From: Akkermansiaceae bacterium
GTDB taxonomy: Bacteria; Verrucomicrobiota; Verrucomicrobiia; Verrucomicrobiales; Akkermansiaceae
Direction: 5' to 3'
Assembly (NCBI GenBank): GCA_905182405.1
Contig: CAJJBQ010000001.1
Span: 1,116,001-1,180,000, forward strand
Length of the DNA: 64,000 bases
Both the position numbers and the translations under genes were made by a program. Positions 1 through 8,893 of the stretch are shown here, in pieces; positions within the stretch are counted from its first letter, which is position 1, and every line of letters begins with the position of its first letter. The notes below the pieces were generated by a model. The model worked only from the letters and a program-made list of their open reading frames with translations, ran no database searches and was not told the origin of the DNA.

Positions 1-506
1 TTGTGAAGATCGTGTCCGAGATTGATGGAGCCCGGGGCGAGGGGGCTCATGATGGGTTTCTTTTTTGAGCGATGGGCGATGGGGACCTGGCCTTCGATGC
101 CGATGAGGAGAATGGAGCGTTTTTGCTCCTTCCAGTGGATACGGCGGGAGAGTTGGGGCAGCAGATGGTTGACGGTGACAATTTTACTCTCTGCGAGTTT
201 GTTGACTGAATCCTGGGGCATTGTTTGTTCCGAATACCCTCGTTCTTTGATTTGCCAGAGCTCTTCTCCTTTGGGAAAGAGGAAGACGTTAAACCCAAGC
301 CCTTTCATGGTTTTACGAATGTCGTCTTCGAGTTTCTTTAGTTCGAAATTAGTTTTCTCTTCGAGCTCGACGAGCTGGGCCTCGGTATTGCGATCAAAGC
401 TGGCGAGGCTGTCTGTGGAGGTGAGCCAGACGACGATTGCGGCTGCCACGGCTAGTGTGCCGAGGATGAAGTTGTATTTTCGGTGTTTGATTTCGGCGAG
501 AAACAT
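1..506 (-). CDS. ABC transporter permease, MacB/FtsX-type (N-terminal part; runs off the window)
   Basis: The frame starts with ATG at 506 and stays open to base 1, so about 168 N-terminal codons are visible. It begins MFLAEIKHRKYNF, then has one hydrophobic segment at about residues 13-29, then a charged stretch with coiled-coil character (QLVELEEKTNFELKKLEDD). One N-terminal helix followed by a large extracytoplasmic domain is the layout of MacB/FtsX-type permeases, whose three further helices would lie outside the window. It starts 5 bases after the stop of the gene at 512-1567 and ends the visible part of a co-directional run starting at 5639. An ATPase partner is expected beyond base 1 but is not seen. 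The substrate cannot be inferred. The family call rests on architecture and a general likeness, so it is moderate. Confidence 0.6.
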   Translation of the reverse strand, partial: MFLAEIKHRKYNFILGTLAVAAAIVVWLTSTDSLASFDRNTEAQLVELEEKTNFELKKLEDDIRKTMKGLGFNVFLFPKGEELWQIKERGYSEQTMPQDSVNKLAESKIVTVNHLLPQLSRRIHWKEQKRSILLIGIEGQVPIAHRSKKKPIMSPLAPGSINLGHDLH

Positions 507-511
507 GGTGC

Positions 512-1567
512 TTAGCTTTTCTTTAGAATGACAATCGTTCCGATGACGAGACCGAGGCCGAGAATGGTGCCCATGACGAGGGTTGGGGTGAACTCGATAA
601 TGAAAGAATTAGGGGCAACGGAGTCATTGGATTCAGCGACGATTTCGGTGTTCAACGTGGGAAGAATGACGGGCAGTTCCTTGTCGATGACGACGAGTCC
701 GTTTTGGAGATTTTTCCGCCAGTTGGCGAGGAGGAGAAGATCGTAGCCAGGGTTGCCGCTTTTGACCTGGCAGGAGCAGGCCCCGCAGAGGTATTCGCAG
801 GCGTTGATGATGTCTTCGGGAGTGATGGAGCTGCCGAGAAGCGGGCCAGGGGTGCGGCCACGGCCGAAGATAGGGACGACAAGGGGTTCTTCGGGTGGTG
901 AGTAGCGGTTGGCGGTGAGAATACGTAGGAATGATTGTTCCTTAATGTTTGAGCGAAGGACACGTTCGATCTTGAAAGAAATTCTGAGGGGGATGGTCGA
1001 GCGGAGGACGTCGTCGAGGCTGATGTTATCGCCTACTTTTCCGACTTGATCGGCTTGGATGACGCCATCGGGAATGCTGATTTTTTCCTGTGCTATTTTG
1101 AGAGTTTCCTGGAGCTGCTGGTAGGTGGCCTCGTTGGCTTCCTGATCAGTTCCCTCGACCAGCACCCAGACAGTTGAATGACCACTTAGAAGGTCGGTTT
1201 TAATGCGTTGGCGGAGCGGTGAATCGGTGATGCTTTGAAGGGCTGAACTGGTTCCTTGAAAAACAAGGGGCTCCGGATTTTTCCAGCTGTCAGGGGGATG
1301 AAGGAGGAAGGACGGATACTCGGAGATCTTTTCGAGTCCGACGATGGAAAGTTGTTGAACAGGGGTAAGCGTATCGAGATCGAGGGTTTCGAACTCGAGG
1401 TTGAGATATTCGGGGATCGTTTGGAGGTCTGATGGTGGATCGCCCCTGGTGATCAGTTGGAGACGAAAGGTGTCGGCTTCCCAGCGCTCGAGAGCGTATC
1501 GAAAGACCGGGACCTGGCAGGCAATCGCTTGGGTCGCGATGCAAAGAAGGAGGAATCGTCGTTTCAC
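512..1567 (-). CDS. Secreted, C-terminally membrane-anchored protein of unknown function
   Basis: I do not recognise the family. GTG at 1567 is chosen as start because it overlaps the TGA stop of the preceding propeller gene (GTGA, bases 1564-1567) and gives a signal peptide at once (VKRRFLLLCIATQAIACQV). A longer frame up to 1672 would lie inside the upstream gene. The product has about 351 residues. Its middle is soluble, with a serine-protease-unrelated, alpha/beta-like composition. Near residues 250-262 it has a cysteine cluster, CEYLCGACSC. A single hydrophobic helix at the C-terminus (FTPTLVMGTILGLGLVIG) ends in KKS, so the protein probably faces the periplasm with a C-terminal anchor. 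It sits between a PQQ propeller protein and an ABC permease and is likely translated with both. The cysteine cluster could bind a metal or form disulfides; that is inference. Confidence 0.7.
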   Translation of the reverse strand: MKRRFLLLCIATQAIACQVPVFRYALERWEADTFRLQLITRGDPPSDLQTIPEYLNLEFETLDLDTLTPVQQLSIVGLEKISEYPSFLLHPPDSWKNPEPLVFQGTSSALQSITDSPLRQRIKTDLLSGHSTVWVLVEGTDQEANEATYQQLQETLKIAQEKISIPDGVIQADQVGKVGDNISLDDVLRSTIPLRISFKIERVLRSNIKEQSFLRILTANRYSPPEEPLVVPIFGRGRTPGPLLGSSITPEDIINACEYLCGACSCQVKSGNPGYDLLLLANWRKNLQNGLVVIDKELPVILPTLNTEIVAESNDSVAPNSFIIEFTPTLVMGTILGLGLVIGTIVILKKS

Positions 1568-2904
1568 GGCTTGGGAGCAAAGGTGTGGATGTGTCCAAGG
1601 TCGGTGGAGACGATGAGCCGTCCTTCGGCCGGCGTAAGTCCGTATGCTTTGCCTTTTACCGGAGCCTTCCAAAGTTGCTTTCCTGTGGAGGCCTCGAAAA
1701 TAATGACTTCGTTATTCAGGCCGGCAATGAGCTGATTCCCGGCGATGATGAGTTCGACCGGAGTCGGGTGAACGATTTCCCAAAGAAGACACTTGCCGAG
1801 GTCTGCGCGTGATTGGCTGATGGAATTTTTGAGTTTTTCGATCTCGGGTTTTTGTTCCTCGATCTTTGGATCGAGTTTTTTCAGTGCTGCCTCTTCAAGG
1901 GCAATGGTCGTTTCGAGTTTTCCTTTGCGGGCAAGATCGAGGCACTGGAGTTTGTCGTTGGAGTGCAGAAAGGCTTTTCCTTTTGTGACCACAACACGGT
2001 TGGTGTTGTTGAAGGTAGTGAGTCGTTTCCCTGATGTGGTATCAGCGATGCGGATTTGTTCATCACGTTCTTTTTGAGTAGGTGGCCCGGCAATAAGTTG
2101 GTTGTCCTCGGTGAGAAGGCAGAAGACGCCGCCTGCTTGTCCAATCTGGCCGGTGAGCTTACCGTTTTCCTGGTCGAGTGCGATCGGTGCGGCACGTCCT
2201 TGTGGGATGTAGAGACGGGATCCTCCAGCCAGGATTGCACCTTGCAACGTGACTTCCTGATGTTCGGTGACGTAAGCTACTTCGGCGGAGTTTGAGTCGA
2301 TGCACCAGAGATAGGATGTCTTCCATGGGACGAGAGATGCCGCGAACCACGCCCGCCCGTTTTCGACGGTGACGCCGGTGCGCACGGGCCAAGGGGAAAT
2401 GAGTTTTCCGTTGCTAGGAATGAGTCGGTCGCTGGGAGCGGCACGCTTTTTCCAAAGAGGCTTCCCCGTATGGGCGTCGGCGCAGTAAACGAATCCATCG
2501 TCGGATCCAAACCAAGCTTTATCACCCTCGATGGTGGGTGGAAAGCGGACGGAGGAATTGGTGAAGTGAAGCCATTTTTCTTCTCCTGTTTTGGCGTCCA
2601 GACAGTGGGCGGCATTGTCCGCGGAGGAGCCGAAGTAGATGAGTCCGTGATTGGCAGTGGTGAAGTGGCAGGGATCGAAGTTGCGCATTGATTGCAGGCC
2701 TTCGTTTGAGGAATAGGCATCCCACTTTGCGGGACCGGTCCATGCTTGTTGGGGCGCGCCGCCATCGTGAGTCCACGCTTCGTCGAGAGGGAGAGCGAGG
2801 GTGTCGGGAGAGACACCGCTTCGGCGATTGTCATGCCGGTAGGTTGGCCAGGGGCTGGCGGAGGCCGCTGTGCAAAGGACGAGGAGAATGAGAGTCGAGT
2901 GCAT
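1564..2904 (-). CDS. Secreted PQQ-type beta-propeller protein (BamB-like fold)
   Basis: About 446 residues. An N-terminal signal peptide (MHSTLILLVLCTAASASPW) is followed by the opening typical of this group, WPTYRHDNRRSGVSPDTLA, and then repeated propeller blades of the form DAKTGEEKW, DAHTGKPLW, EASTGKQLW. These blades are shared by PQQ dehydrogenases and BamB, but no PQQ-enzyme active site was identified, so it is treated as a non-enzymatic or unknown beta-propeller. A helical insertion (about residues 340-370, LKKLDPKIEEQKPEIEKLK) interrupts the blades. ATG at 2904 is preferred; a GTG lies one codon upstream. The next upstream gene, another propeller protein, ends at 2913, and the next downstream gene overlaps its stop by four bases, so the set is probably one operon. 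The protein is expected in the periplasm or at the outer membrane. Confidence 0.85.
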   Translation of the reverse strand: MHSTLILLVLCTAASASPWPTYRHDNRRSGVSPDTLALPLDEAWTHDGGAPQQAWTGPAKWDAYSSNEGLQSMRNFDPCHFTTANHGLIYFGSSADNAAHCLDAKTGEEKWLHFTNSSVRFPPTIEGDKAWFGSDDGFVYCADAHTGKPLWKKRAAPSDRLIPSNGKLISPWPVRTGVTVENGRAWFAASLVPWKTSYLWCIDSNSAEVAYVTEHQEVTLQGAILAGGSRLYIPQGRAAPIALDQENGKLTGQIGQAGGVFCLLTEDNQLIAGPPTQKERDEQIRIADTTSGKRLTTFNNTNRVVVTKGKAFLHSNDKLQCLDLARKGKLETTIALEEAALKKLDPKIEEQKPEIEKLKNSISQSRADLGKCLLWEIVHPTPVELIIAGNQLIAGLNNEVIIFEASTGKQLWKAPVKGKAYGLTPAEGRLIVSTDLGHIHTFAPKP

Positions 2905-2912
2905 CACAATAT

Positions 2913-5639
2913 TTATTTTTTAGATTCTTCTGACTTCTTTTGGACTGGGATGCCGGAGTCGTTTCTCGGAATAAAGGCGAGAGAGGTTTCCATCCATCCA
3001 CCGCAGGAGCATCCGCCACCGCCTTCCGGAACGAGGAACAGGCCCTGGGAAGGGAGGAAGCTGAGCCAACATGATGGGCGGAGACGTGGCCAGTGCGTGG
3101 GCTTTTTTTCGTCATGAGACCAGAAAGTGAGACAGCGATCGATCCCTCTCAAGAGGAGGCCGTAGCTGGTTCCTACGACAGCGGAACAGCCCTCCCGTGG
3201 ACCAAACTTGTGATCTAGGGGTTTGCCATCGGGGAGGGAGATTCCAGTGGGGTCGGTGTAGACTTTGTCTTCATAGACAACCGGGTGAGAGATGTGGGCC
3301 CCGTGGTGATTGGCTCTCCAAGCGGTTTGGGATTGGAAATTCAAACCTCCGTTAGCGAGGTCGAAATAGTGATAGCTGAAGATTCCTTTTCCGGTCGGTT
3401 TTCCTTGTTCGGTCGTGTCGCCCTCGGAAAGAGTGACAAGAAACCCTTCGCTCGTCATAGCGCCATAGGAAACCTGGATGAAGCCTCTTTCTTCCGTCTT
3501 CAGAAGGGTCTTTGGGAATGGTTTTTCCCAGATGATTTTTCCGGTGTTCGCATTGAGGCAGACGGTGTAAATGTCCTTCCAGAGATCTTTGGTGGCTTCG
3601 CGTCCGGAGGTGTCATTTTTCAAATCCGGGTTGCGGCATTCGAGAAAGCAGAGCTTTCCATCGGAAAGAGAAATAGTGGGATTGATGATGAGTCCACGAC
3701 CATAAGACCAGCGGCCTTTCCAATCGGATTTAGAGTAGCCAGCAATGTTATCGCTGAGGACGTTGGCGGTGTCTGAGTCGCGGCCGACTTTGTCATACCA
3801 TGCATCGCCGAAGTATTTTTTAAACTCGGCACCCAGACGAACGGAGGAGCCGATGACGGCATCGCCTTCCTGGGCGATGTATCCCCATTCGTGACTGTCG
3901 CGATGATCGTCATTGAGTTTCAAGGTCGTGATACGCTTTCCCGTGGACCCGTCGAGCACCCAGAGGAGGTCTTTGATCGCGACGTAAAGATAGTTTTCAT
4001 CGGCGCACCAGTTGGCGCAGTCGTGAGGAATATTGACGCGACGGAGATCAGGGATTTCCATGCCCCAAAGAATTTGGCCATTGAAGGCATCGAGTGTCAT
4101 GATTCGGTTGAGCCCTTGGTGGAAGAGTCGACCATTGGAGGCGAGGGGAGCTGACATTCGAGGTTGTCGATCGATGCCAAAGTTGGCTCCGGGCCGGCCG
4201 ATCCATTGAAGCTCGAGATCTCCGGAAGCCTGGCTGCCTCCAAGCCGCTCACCGGTGTACGCGGTGTTGGAAGGAGGGCCGTATTGATGGGTCCATTCTC
4301 CCGAACCGGGGATGGGGTCGCGTGATGTCACGGTGCCGTCGGGGAGTGCGGTGCGTCCGCCGTTGGGCCGGGTGAGACGTGCTAGTTCGGAGGCTGGGCA
4401 AGGGAGGGTGGTGCGTTCTGTGCAGACGAGATTGCCAACGCATGAGGTGAGGGGGATTTTCTTAAGGTCAGGAAGATGAATAAGAGTGATACGGGTTCCG
4501 TGGAGTCCTTCGGTGTAGAGTTCTTTTCGGAGTTTGTTCACGCGATCGAGGTCGTCGTCAAAGGCGGTGACGTTGAGGAGACTCTGTGCGGCGAGGGCTT
4601 TGGTTAGGGCTCCGTCCGACAGACCGACAACGACGGCGAAGCCAGGTTGAACAGGGAGGTCGGCAAGGTAGGAGGTGGCGGCAGGGTGATTTTTATCGGC
4701 AACGAGATTGTTGGGCATGTAGTTCATCCCGGTGTCGAATTCGTAAATGGGGCTGAATTTGGGCCCGTCGTCGGTCTCAGAACTGATGCGATAGGAATAG
4801 CGGGTGTGTGGCTGAAGATTCTCGAGAATGAGTTCGTGACGCAGGTTTTCCGAAGTGGATTCGATGACGGCACCGAGTTTGCGAGTTGGGCCGTATGCGA
4901 CAATGGCTTTGCCCGGGTGGCTCGCTTCCCAATTGAGGAGAGCTTTGCCCGGGGAGAGGAAGCGGACCGCAGGTCGGACGGAGAAGGAAACACCTGCGGA
5001 TTTTTTGGCGATGTCAGCGAGCTCCTTTTGAGTGGGGAGGGAGTCGAGGATGCGAATCGAAGAAATTCGTCCGTTGATGGGATAGAATTCATCCTTGTCC
5101 TTATAAGCTCCAATGACGAAAGGGGTAGGGATATCCGGAAATACGACCGGTCCGGAGGCTGTTCGGGAGGAAGCGAGGACTCCATTGACATAGAGTCGAA
5201 TCTTTTTGCCATCGTAAGTGCCGAGGAGGTGTGCCCAGTGGCCTGGTTCGAAGGATTGGGGGGCAGCGGCTTCGAGCAGGAGGCCTCCGGTTGAAAGCCG
5301 GAAAGAGAAATGATCTCCATTGAATCCGAGAATCCAGCCTCTCTCGTATTGACCATTGTCTTGGCTGTAGCTAACAATTCCACCCCATCGTTGCGGTTGG
5401 TCGATACGGACGCGAGCTTCGACGGCGAAGTTATTTAAGGGGAGTTTCTTGGCAGAGTCCTCGGGTAGAATAAGGTGCTGTTTGTTGGAAAAAATGAGGT
5501 TGCCGTTGGTATCGAATTCGGGCGTTTCGCTGGCTTTGAGAGTTTGATTCTCAATCTGGGATTTATTGGGACTCCACTCGGAAATGATGTCGGAGCAGGC
5601 AGTAGAAATACTAAAGAGAGCGATATAAAGAGGTTTCAT
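2913..5639 (-). CDS. Multidomain secreted protein: LamG - fibronectin III-like - methyltransferase-like - PQQ beta-propeller
   Basis: About 908 residues from ATG 5639 (MKPLYIALFSISTACSD, a signal peptide, possibly with a lipoprotein cysteine). Order of parts: a concanavalin/LamG-type domain at about 58-203 (FAVEARVRI, WAHLLGTYDGKKIRLYVNG); a fibronectin III-like or purple acid phosphatase N-like domain at about 211-303; a Rossmann-like stretch at about 328-433 resembling a degenerate class I methyltransferase (VVVGLSDGALTKALA, then AFDDDLDRV); and a PQQ-type propeller at about 443-873 (TLDAFNGQILW, LDGSTGKR, LNANTGKIIW). The C-terminus has a short GGGGCSCGGW segment. I infer a secreted or surface-exposed binding protein. 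It heads the run that ends in the ABC permease at base 1. A longer frame to 5720 exists, but the signal peptide supports the start at 5639. Confidence 0.8.
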   Translation of the reverse strand: MKPLYIALFSISTACSDIISEWSPNKSQIENQTLKASETPEFDTNGNLIFSNKQHLILPEDSAKKLPLNNFAVEARVRIDQPQRWGGIVSYSQDNGQYERGWILGFNGDHFSFRLSTGGLLLEAAAPQSFEPGHWAHLLGTYDGKKIRLYVNGVLASSRTASGPVVFPDIPTPFVIGAYKDKDEFYPINGRISSIRILDSLPTQKELADIAKKSAGVSFSVRPAVRFLSPGKALLNWEASHPGKAIVAYGPTRKLGAVIESTSENLRHELILENLQPHTRYSYRISSETDDGPKFSPIYEFDTGMNYMPNNLVADKNHPAATSYLADLPVQPGFAVVVGLSDGALTKALAAQSLLNVTAFDDDLDRVNKLRKELYTEGLHGTRITLIHLPDLKKIPLTSCVGNLVCTERTTLPCPASELARLTRPNGGRTALPDGTVTSRDPIPGSGEWTHQYGPPSNTAYTGERLGGSQASGDLELQWIGRPGANFGIDRQPRMSAPLASNGRLFHQGLNRIMTLDAFNGQILWGMEIPDLRRVNIPHDCANWCADENYLYVAIKDLLWVLDGSTGKRITTLKLNDDHRDSHEWGYIAQEGDAVIGSSVRLGAEFKKYFGDAWYDKVGRDSDTANVLSDNIAGYSKSDWKGRWSYGRGLIINPTISLSDGKLCFLECRNPDLKNDTSGREATKDLWKDIYTVCLNANTGKIIWEKPFPKTLLKTEERGFIQVSYGAMTSEGFLVTLSEGDTTEQGKPTGKGIFSYHYFDLANGGLNFQSQTAWRANHHGAHISHPVVYEDKVYTDPTGISLPDGKPLDHKFGPREGCSAVVGTSYGLLLRGIDRCLTFWSHDEKKPTHWPRLRPSCWLSFLPSQGLFLVPEGGGGCSCGGWMETSLAFIPRNDSGIPVQKKSEESKK

Positions 5640-5834
5640 GCAGCGACTATGGAAATGAGTGGCGGAGACTAGGCGTGTTCGACTGATTTGGAAACGAGCA
5701 AAAATAAGGTCTTCTTCCATCGAAAAAAAATGGTCTTCGATTCCTGCTAGGAAATTGCTTTTGGGGTTGATCGCTTGAGGGCGTCGTTGAAGGGAGCGGA
5801 GAGGGGGAGAAAGGGGGTGAAGATGTTTCTTCCC

Positions 5835-7229
5835 CTACTCGGATTCCTGGCCGTTCGGTTCCACGGGAGACGGGTCTGCTCCTCCCCCAAACATTTCATT
5901 GAGTTCGCGACGTTGCTCGGACGAGATACTCGCGGTGTCGAGGGCGGCGCGCGCCAAGGCCGGGTCGGTGGAGTTCCACCGGTGAAGGACTTCCCGCATC
6001 AGACCGGTACTGTGCCCCTCGTCGCTAAGACTGTTTGCCCATTCGAAGGCAGTGGCGGGGTCACTCTGGACAGTGGAATGAACCACGCGCTCGGACGCTG
6101 CGTCTCGAACATTGCCCTTGGGAAGCTCTAGGATCCATTCGCCGGCTGCCATGCTATCGATCCGCAGCCAATGTTCGGTGACGTTTCCGACTGCGGCGCG
6201 CCGCACCTCCCCCGATTCCGGTAGTCCCATCGCCCAGTTGGCGGCCTCCTGCGGATTGTTCGATGACCAGGCCGAGGCAATTTCCTCGGCCATGCGCCGG
6301 TATTCGTGGGCTGTCTGCGACTTCAGTGGGAGGGCCGTGGTAAGTTTTTCGTACATCGTGGCGGCCCGCCCCGGATCGTATTCCGCTACCTCACGCAGGA
6401 TCGATTCGGTGGCGCGCTGACGATCTGCACTTCGTAATTCTTGGGCCCACTCCATCGCTGCAGCGGTGTCCTGGTTGGCCCAGCGCCGGGCCGCCACCTC
6501 CAGGACCCGGTTCCGTTCAAAATTGTTTTCGATCGATGAGGCAAAGTTTGCTGCCGCGGCGGGATCAGAGTCGGACCAGGAACTGACTACTCCGCCGATC
6601 GCCCGCTCGCGTTTGGCCGGATCGGTCTGCGCCGCCCCCCACTCCATCGCCGCATTCAGATCGCGTTCCGCCCACTGGTGAGCCATGGCGTGCACGAGGT
6701 GCAGGCTCTGCTTAGAGATTGGCAGTTGACCGACGTATTGGGCGGCGCCGGCGGGGTCTTCTTCCGACCAAGCATGCAGGGCGCTATCCAAGGCTCGCCG
6801 GCGGTCAATTCCTTCCAAACTATTGGCCCACTCGGCGGCAGCCACGCCATCCCGCCTTCCCCAGAGGTGGGCGAGATGTTCAAGGGTGCGTCGACGCTCC
6901 CGGCCAGCCGGAGCCAGCTCCAAAAGATGTTTCGCGATCCCAGCATCCATGCGACCACCCCGCTCCAGTAACTCTAGGGTCTGCCTTAGCGAACCTGGAG
7001 AGCCATCATTTCCCTCGTTACGTGATTCCTCAGCCCCTTGCTCCGAGTCGCTGCGGCCGGACTGGGAGGCCATCGGGCGATTCCTCGACGAATCGACGGT
7101 TCGCGGACGAGTCGCTCCGTCCTTGGCCGGGACACTCTCCACGCCGGGTGAAAAGATGATGTGATTCACCGACATTCCGACCGCAAAAAAAGCAGCCGCG
7201 ACGAGAAGAAGACTGGTGTTTATTTTCAT
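5835..7229 (-). CDS. Secreted alpha-helical repeat protein (about ten 33-36-residue W..DP.AAA.WA repeats)
   Basis: About 464 residues from ATG 7229, which gives an N-terminal membrane/signal segment (MKINTSLLLVAAAFFAVGMS). A low-complexity, charged linker follows. From about residue 80 the sequence is built of tandem units of roughly 33-36 residues with the pattern W-x3-DP-x-AAA-x-WA-x2-LP and an R-rich helix between them. Examples: WSEEDPAGAAQYVGQLP, WSDSDPAAAANFASSI, WANQDTAAAMEWAQEL, WSSNNPQEAANWAMGLP. I count ten such units. This predicts a right-handed helical solenoid of the TPR/HEAT kind, probably a protein-binding surface in the periplasm. No named family was recognised. Genes on both sides are separated by more than 100 bases, so it is probably transcribed alone. 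Its codons look more GC-rich than those of its neighbours. Confidence 0.8.
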   Translation of the reverse strand: MKINTSLLLVAAAFFAVGMSVNHIIFSPGVESVPAKDGATRPRTVDSSRNRPMASQSGRSDSEQGAEESRNEGNDGSPGSLRQTLELLERGGRMDAGIAKHLLELAPAGRERRRTLEHLAHLWGRRDGVAAAEWANSLEGIDRRRALDSALHAWSEEDPAGAAQYVGQLPISKQSLHLVHAMAHQWAERDLNAAMEWGAAQTDPAKRERAIGGVVSSWSDSDPAAAANFASSIENNFERNRVLEVAARRWANQDTAAAMEWAQELRSADRQRATESILREVAEYDPGRAATMYEKLTTALPLKSQTAHEYRRMAEEIASAWSSNNPQEAANWAMGLPESGEVRRAAVGNVTEHWLRIDSMAAGEWILELPKGNVRDAASERVVHSTVQSDPATAFEWANSLSDEGHSTGLMREVLHRWNSTDPALARAALDTASISSEQRRELNEMFGGGADPSPVEPNGQESE

Positions 7230-7501
7230 TAGATGGTCGCGAGTATACTTCACTATAGCTTTCGATGGAATCTTCATCTTTTAATCACCGTGAGTAGGCG
7301 GCGGATCATGCCGGAGAAGGGGAGAACTTGCGACCATTTGAAGGGCTTGAGGTCGAAGCTCTCGCGGAGTTCCGGCGAGATCGAGGTGACGTTCGGGTCC
7401 TTTGTCTTTTGCTGGGCCCGATGGCGGCGAGCAGGATAAGAGCTTTCCTTTGGAAATATCGAAAGAGAGGGATTTGTGATGGGGTATTTTGTGTCACGAT
7501 T

Positions 7502-8797
7502 ATGAATCGTCGAAGTCTCTTGAAAAAATCCGCGCTCTTTGGAGCTCCATTCGTTTTGCCTTCAAATGTCTGGGGTGCAGAGGCAAACGGAAAGGTGAAT
7601 GTGGGCTTCATTGGAATGGGGAAGCGTGCCCAGGGGCTGATTCGAGAGTTTCTCAGACAACCGGAGGTGAAGATCGTGGCGGTTTGTGACGTCGATACCA
7701 ATCGCCGTGAAGACGCCAAAAAGAAAGTCGATACCCACTATAAGAACAACGATTGTGCGGCCCATACTGACTTCCGGAAAATCACCACTGATCCGGCCAT
7801 TGATGTGGTGGTTGTTGTGACTCCGGACCATTGGCATACAATCCAAATTCTCTCGGCGATCGAGAATGGGAAGGATGTCTATGCGGAGAAGCCTCTTACT
7901 CACAACATTCGTGAATCAGTGCTTCTGATGGAGGCGGTTCAGAAGAGCGGTCGGATTGTGCAGACGGGATCCCAACAACGATCGTCTCGTGAATTTCGGG
8001 CGGCTTGCGAACTGGCTCGCAATGGCGTGATTGGAAAGATCGATCATGGCTTTGTGAACTTCGGAGGTCCGGGGAAACCGTGCGATCTCCCTGAAGAAAA
8101 AGGGGAGGCGGGACTTGACTGGGACTTTTGGTTGGGGCCGGCTCCGGAGCGCGCTTACAATTCAATTCTGGCCCCGAGGGGTGTTCATTCACATTACCCG
8201 ATGTGGCGGATGTATACCGAGTATGGCGGAGGATTGATTGCGGATTGGGGCGCTCATCATCTCGATATCGTCCAGTGGGCTCTTGGGAAGGACGAGTCAG
8301 GACCAACCGCGGTCAAGCCTCCTGGGAAGCAGGATGATGAAAAAGGGGCGGCGGTTGTCTGCGACGATATAATCATCACCCATGGACAGGGGATTGGGGT
8401 TCATCTTGTTTGAGCTGACGGTGAGATCCAGGTCACGCGAGGTCAGTTTGCTTTAAAAGTGGACGGTAAGGATGTGTCCTCTTTCCTCAAAAAGGGAGGG
8501 GAACTGGGAGTCGAAATCGACAAAGCTGAAAAGGGTTACTTGAAGGATTCCAAGGTGAAGCTCTATCGCTCACCGGGTCATGTGAGAGACTTTCTCGACT
8601 GCATCAAGTCACGCAAGCAGCCTATTACGAGCGCTATCATCGGGTCCCGATCCATCAATGTCGCCCATCTCATGAATCTGGCCTACCAACATCACACGGA
8701 TATTACGTGGGATCCCATCAAGAACACTTTTGCGAAGGGCTCAAAACATCCACTTGAGTGGCTTGGCCGTTCCTACCGTGACAAGTGGAAGATTTAA
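7502..8797 (+). pseudogene. Gfo/Idh/MocA family oxidoreductase interrupted by an in-frame TGA
   Basis: One reading frame from ATG 7502 to TAA at 8797 matches a full-length, Tat-type Gfo/Idh/MocA protein of about 430 residues, but codon 304 (8411-8413) is TGA. The first part has a twin-arginine start (MNRRSLLKKSALFG), the NAD-binding loop VGFIGMGKRAQG, VVTPDHWHT and the catalytic-region EKP (VYAEKPLTHNI). The second part continues without a frame change (ADGEIQVTRGQFALKV through GRSYRDKWKI). Family members have a glycine at or near this point before DGEI, and GGA to TGA is one base change, so a recent nonsense mutation is the simplest reading. No downstream start with a ribosome-binding site was found for the second half. 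Alternatives are a sequencing error, readthrough, or two cooperating halves. If intact it would be a periplasmic sugar oxidoreductase. Confidence 0.8.
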
Positions 8798-8893
8798 TTA
8801 AAGTCCGATGTGCGATGCCTGCTGATGTTGGGGCGGTTTCGGATGCTCTTCTGGAAACTGTTGTCTGGCTGGAAGGAAGGGGGTGGCTTCTGA

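Noticed and set aside
22..531. 169-codon + strand frame at the left edge
   Set aside because: Its opposite strand encodes a membrane-protein start with normal composition; the + frame is rich in Met, Arg and Ser with no family likeness.
7328..7501. 58-codon N-terminal extension of the oxidoreductase frame
   Set aside because: It precedes a proper twin-arginine start at 7502 and has no signal or family likeness.
8411..8413. Selenocysteine at the TGA of the oxidoreductase
   Set aside because: The family has no redox-active residue there, and no clear selenocysteine hairpin follows; a nonsense mutation or sequence error is simpler.
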